64,000 nucleotides of DNA from Rubrivirga litoralis (GTDB lineage Bacteria; Bacteroidota; Rhodothermia; Rhodothermales; Rubricoccaceae), in NCBI RefSeq assembly GCF_031846415.1, contig NZ_JAVRHT010000001.1, forward strand, positions 1 to 64,000, written 5' to 3'. The notes under the pieces were generated by a model, which was not told where the DNA came from, did not search any database, and saw only the letters and a program-made list of their open reading frames with translations. Positions 61,522 to 64,000 of this stretch are shown one piece after another (the stretch's first letter is position 1; the number at the start of each line of letters is the position of its first letter). Position numbers and translations under genes: made by a program.

Positions 61522-61740
61522 GTGGAAGCCCTCGACTCCCCGTCCGTTACGCAGACTGTTCTGTACCACCTCGCCCGCATCCCCGGCGCCGTCCACCGCG
61601 ACACGCTCGCCGAGGCGGCCGGGACCACGCCCGATTACGCGGGGCGCATCCTGGGGCAGCTGGTAAAGCGGGGACGGGTGGCGCGCGTCGGGCGCGGGCT
61701 CTATAAGCTGTCGGTCAACGTGCGGGACGAGGAGGCGTAG
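61522..61740 (+). CDS. Small winged-helix DNA-binding protein
   Basis: The 72-residue product, from GTG 61522, is almost only a winged helix (TVLYHLARIPGAVHRDTLAE, AAGTTPDYAGRILGQLVKRG, RVARVGRGLYKL), like the N-terminal domain of AbiEi-type antitoxins and of MarR-like regulators. It is 96 bases before the kinase gene of the RiPP-like cassette and could regulate it, but could equally be independent. Confidence 0.7.
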   Translation: MEALDSPSVTQTVLYHLARIPGAVHRDTLAEAAGTTPDYAGRILGQLVKRGRVARVGRGLYKLSVNVRDEEA

Positions 61741-61836
61741 GGGCGGGGCGGCGCGCGCGGAGACCGGCAGGCACGGCCCGCTCCGATATGCGCCGTTTTA
61801 GAGGTTTATAGTGCCGATTGGTGAGACTGGACCGGA

Positions 61837-62814
61837 ATGAGCAGGGTGGGGAGGCTCCACCCCGCTCGTCCCGTGCCTCGTCTGCCCACCTGTTCGCTCT
61901 ACGGCCTCCGCGTCGGCACCGAGTTGCCGCTCGGGGGGGCGCCCTCGGCGGACGGCGAGCCCGACGTCGTGGTCCGGTTTGGTCCCGCGCGTTCGCTCGC
62001 CACGCGGCCGCCCCGCCCCGGCTGCTTCGAGGCGTCGCCGGGCCACGTGTTTCTCGGGACGCTCGGGGGCGGGGTGGTCCTGGCTCGGCATGGGCGGGAG
62101 ATCCTGGTCGACGGCGACGACCGCGAGGCGTTGACCTCGCTCGTGCTCGGGCAAGGGCTCGCAACCATCCTCCACCAGCGCGGCGTCCTGACGCTCCACG
62201 CGAGTGCCGTCGCCGTCGAGGGCGGGGCGGTCGCGTTCCTGGGCGATCAGGGCGCCGGCAAGTCGACGACGGCGGCGGCGCTCGTCGAGCGGGGCGGACG
62301 ACTCATCACGGACGACGTGCTGCCGGTGCGCAACCTCGACGCAGCAGCTCCGAGCGTCGCGGGCGGCTATCCGTTCCTCAAGGTGACGCAGGACACGGCA
62401 CAGGCGCTGGACGACGACCTGAACGCCCTCCGCCCCGCCTATTCGGCTGTCGCCAAGTGGAGAAAGACCGTCTCAACGGTGTCCACGGCGTGCCCCCTGC
62501 GCGCGGTCTACGTACTCGAGCCCGGACTAACTCTCCACACCGAACGGCTCTCCATTCTCGACGCGTTCCAGCAGGTCGCTCATCATGCGTTTACCGGCGC
62601 CATTGCGCGCTCGACCGGATCCGGCGACCGCTGCCTTCGCAGTTACGCCGCGCTCGCCCGGTACGTCCCACTGTTTCGGCTGACGGTGCCCCGCTCACTC
62701 GACGAGTTGCCCCGGCTAGCCGACTCTGTCGTCACGCACGCCCGCAGCGTGGCCACTCCCTCCAACGCGGGCTTTCCCTTTCACCACCCCGCCCTTTCGG
62801 GCGCTTCGCTATGA
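61837..62814 (+). CDS. HPr-kinase/phosphorylase-like P-loop kinase of a RiPP-type cassette
   Basis: The 325-residue protein has HASAV (121-125), the HprK-type Walker A GDQGAGKST (136-144) and the DD pair (159-160) of the HprK C-terminal domain, without the N-terminal HprK domain. Proteins of this type occur beside lasso-peptide precursors (paeninodin-like clusters), where they phosphorylate the precursor, and in other RiPP loci. Its stop overlaps the ATG of the precursor-like gene by four bases. GTG 61873 is an alternative start. Codon bias and GC drop towards the 3' end, suggesting transfer. An AT-richer upstream patch (61785-61830) may be the promoter. Confidence 0.85.
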   Translation: MSRVGRLHPARPVPRLPTCSLYGLRVGTELPLGGAPSADGEPDVVVRFGPARSLATRPPRPGCFEASPGHVFLGTLGGGVVLARHGREILVDGDDREALTSLVLGQGLATILHQRGVLTLHASAVAVEGGAVAFLGDQGAGKSTTAAALVERGGRLITDDVLPVRNLDAAAPSVAGGYPFLKVTQDTAQALDDDLNALRPAYSAVAKWRKTVSTVSTACPLRAVYVLEPGLTLHTERLSILDAFQQVAHHAFTGAIARSTGSGDRCLRSYAALARYVPLFRLTVPRSLDELPRLADSVVTHARSVATPSNAGFPFHHPALSGASL

Positions 62815-63017
62815 CCTCCCGCACCCCCTCCGAGACGACACCCGCCGCGGCACCGCGCGCGTACGAGTCCCCATCGCTCATCGACCTCGGCCTGATCCAC
62901 GACCGAACGGCGACCAACTGCGACATCCATCCCGGTGGGCCGGGCGGGCCGGGATCAGACTCCGGCGTCGTGGCCAACCCCGACTTCGACGACCGCTTCC
63001 CCCAGAAGCCATGCTGA
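62811..63017 (+). CDS. Lasso-type leader precursor peptide (candidate RiPP precursor)
   Basis: The 68-residue peptide has the leader signature of lasso precursors with exact spacing: Tyr18, Pro21, Leu23, Gly27 and Thr33, i.e. Y(-17), P(-14), L(-12), G(-8), T(-2) in YESPSLIDLGLIHDRT. The predicted core begins after Ala34 as TNCDIHPGG, is Gly/Pro/Asp-rich and ends ...FPQKPC. There is no Asp or Glu at core positions 7-9, which lasso macrolactam rings require; Asp4 is the nearest. Two core cysteines (3 and 34) are present. It overlaps the kinase gene (4 bases) and the hydrolase gene (7 bases), so all three are coupled. Confidence 0.8.
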   Translation: MTSRTPSETTPAAAPRAYESPSLIDLGLIHDRTATNCDIHPGGPGGPGSDSGVVANPDFDDRFPQKPC

Positions 63018-63964
63018 GGGCGCTCGCTTCCCGTGCCCTCGACCCCATCGGCGTCCGGCTCTACCGCCGGTTCGTGTTCCGCCCCGCCCAGACGCCCCAG
63101 GCGCGCCCCGAGGGCGGGGCGGCGTCCAGGGCGTGGGAGTCCGTCTGGTGCTCCCGGTCCGACGGGCACGGCGTGGCCGGGCTCTGGGGACGAGCCGAGG
63201 GCGGAGCGCGCGGCGTCGCCGTCTGCGCGCACCCGTTCAAGCGGAGCGGGAAAGGGTTCTTTCTGGAGCACGGCCATGCCGCCATGCTCCGCCGGGCGGG
63301 GTACCACGTCCTCCTGTTCGACTTCGGCGGGTTTGGCGAGACCCCGCAGCAGAGCGTCCTCTTCCCCCGCGACGTGCTCGCAGCCGGTGAGGAGGCGGAG
63401 CGACGGGCGCCGGGGCTGCCGGTCGGCTTCCTCGGCGTGTGCTTCGGGGCCGTCTACGGCGCCTGCGCCTTCGCGACGCCAGGCCACCCGTTCCAGGCCG
63501 CCGTCCTCGACGCGCCGTACGCGAACGAGGTCGATGCGCTCCATGCCATGTCGAACAGCGACGCGCCGTCGCGCGCGCGCCGCGTGCAGAGCGCGGTCGT
63601 GCGGTGGGGACGGCCGCTGTTCCCAACTCTCAACCCGCTCCGCCAAGCGTCTCGGGCCACCGGCCTACGCGGCGTGCTGATGATCGCGGGCGGGGCGGAC
63701 GACCTCTCGCCCCCGGCCGGCGTCCGCCGCTACGTGCCGGCGTTCGCGCGGGCCGGCATCCGCTGCGAGCGGTGGACGGTCGCTGTCGCCGAGCACCTCG
63801 ACGCGTTCAAGACGGCGCCGGAGGCGTACGCCGAGCGGGTCGTCTCGTTTTTCGACCGGCACCTGGCCCCGCCCGCCGAGTGCTCGGCCCCGGTACGCAC
63901 TGACCGCCCCGCCCGCACGTCTCGGTCGGGGTGGACCGCCCCGCTCGTTCCTGCTAGGCGGTAA
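63011..63964 (+). CDS. Alpha/beta hydrolase with cysteine nucleophile elbow, RiPP cassette
   Basis: The 317-residue protein has an alpha/beta-hydrolase core: strand and oxyanion region VLLFDFGGFGETPQ (near 100), the elbow GVCFGA with Cys144 in place of Ser, the acid Asp230/Asp231 (GGADDLSPP) and His262 (VAEHLDAF). A Cys-His-Asp triad occurs in dienelactone hydrolases. It might process, acylate or hydrolyse the peptide product, but this is inference from position. It starts inside the precursor gene. The C-terminal about 30 residues are element-derived (RTDRPARTSRSGW). The cluster continues beyond the window end. Confidence 0.85.
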   Translation: MLRALASRALDPIGVRLYRRFVFRPAQTPQARPEGGAASRAWESVWCSRSDGHGVAGLWGRAEGGARGVAVCAHPFKRSGKGFFLEHGHAAMLRRAGYHVLLFDFGGFGETPQQSVLFPRDVLAAGEEAERRAPGLPVGFLGVCFGAVYGACAFATPGHPFQAAVLDAPYANEVDALHAMSNSDAPSRARRVQSAVVRWGRPLFPTLNPLRQASRATGLRGVLMIAGGADDLSPPAGVRRYVPAFARAGIRCERWTVAVAEHLDAFKTAPEAYAERVVSFFDRHLAPPAECSAPVRTDRPARTSRSGWTAPLVPARR

Positions 63965-64000
63965 ACGACCGTTTCAGTCCCCACCCCGCCCATTCAGCGC

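Noticed and set aside
62811..63017. Calling the precursor an ordinary lasso peptide
   Set aside because: The leader fits, but the core lacks an acidic residue at ring positions 7-9 and the cyclase and protease genes are not visible, so only a lasso-type leader is claimed.
1..64000. rRNA operon, insertion sequence or prophage
   Set aside because: No 16S/23S sequence, transposase, integrase or structural phage gene is recognisable in any frame.

Overview
This 64 kb window is a very GC-rich bacterial chromosome segment with strongly G/C-biased third codon positions. Protein types (carboxypeptidase-regulatory/TonB receptors, DUF4159, single-chain glycine dehydrogenase, DUF2306, GbsR-type regulator), the near absence of Shine-Dalgarno sequences before start codons, and the general gene style point to the Rhodothermota/Bacteroidota side, most like marine Rubricoccaceae (Rubrivirga/Rubricoccus). 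That placement is an inference from gene content, not from a marker comparison. The segment is dense, mainly housekeeping and envelope genes, with no rRNA, CRISPR array or intact insertion sequence. The non-palindromic 11-mer GGGCGGGGCGG (or its complement CCGCCCCGCCC) and one-base variants recur throughout, in spacers and inside genes.

Layout. 0-11 kb: a lipoprotein, a large secreted beta-propeller/CehA-type protein, an acyl-CoA ligase, a CIA30-domain lipoprotein, the cysE-cysK cysteine pair, a secreted protein with HEAIH, an SDR, a DUF1440 protein and an MntA/HepT-type toxin-antitoxin module whose toxin gene is frameshifted. 11-23 kb: catalase plus ankyrin protein, a GbsR-type regulator with a clear promoter, a TonB receptor, FabG, a divergent KAS III, a sodium:solute symporter, a second acyl-CoA ligase and an alpha/beta hydrolase. 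23-38 kb: a second TonB receptor, an HNH-nuclease remnant abutting tRNA-Ser(UGA), a TolC/HlyD/ABC-ATPase export set without a visible permease, a phosphoribosyltransferase, TatC, an S41 protease, a DUF2283 gene pair, a TSUP permease, dodecin, a methyltransferase and ArsM. 38-53 kb: glycine dehydrogenase, RNase III, an aldehyde dehydrogenase, an esterase lipoprotein, a GH20 hexosaminidase, a CYTH-like protein with MarC, GlyA, two small envelope proteins and Pgi.

At about 53.1-53.55 kb an 815-base gene-free gap holds some thirteen DnaA-box-like sequences followed by an AT-rich stretch, which looks like the chromosomal replication origin (oriC). The local gene direction flips there: mostly minus for 9 kb to the left, mostly plus for 10 kb to the right. 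To the right lie a universal stress protein, a RelE/ParE-type pair, ComEC, NusB, a phosphoesterase and YchF.

The right edge (61.8-64 kb) holds a translationally coupled cassette: an HPr-kinase-like protein, a 68-residue peptide with a perfectly spaced lasso-type leader (Y-17, P-14, L-12, G-8, T-2) but no acidic residue at core positions 7-9, and an alpha/beta hydrolase with a cysteine nucleophile elbow. It is the left part of a possible unusual RiPP cluster cut by the window end, and with the origin and the 11-mer family it is the most interesting content here.
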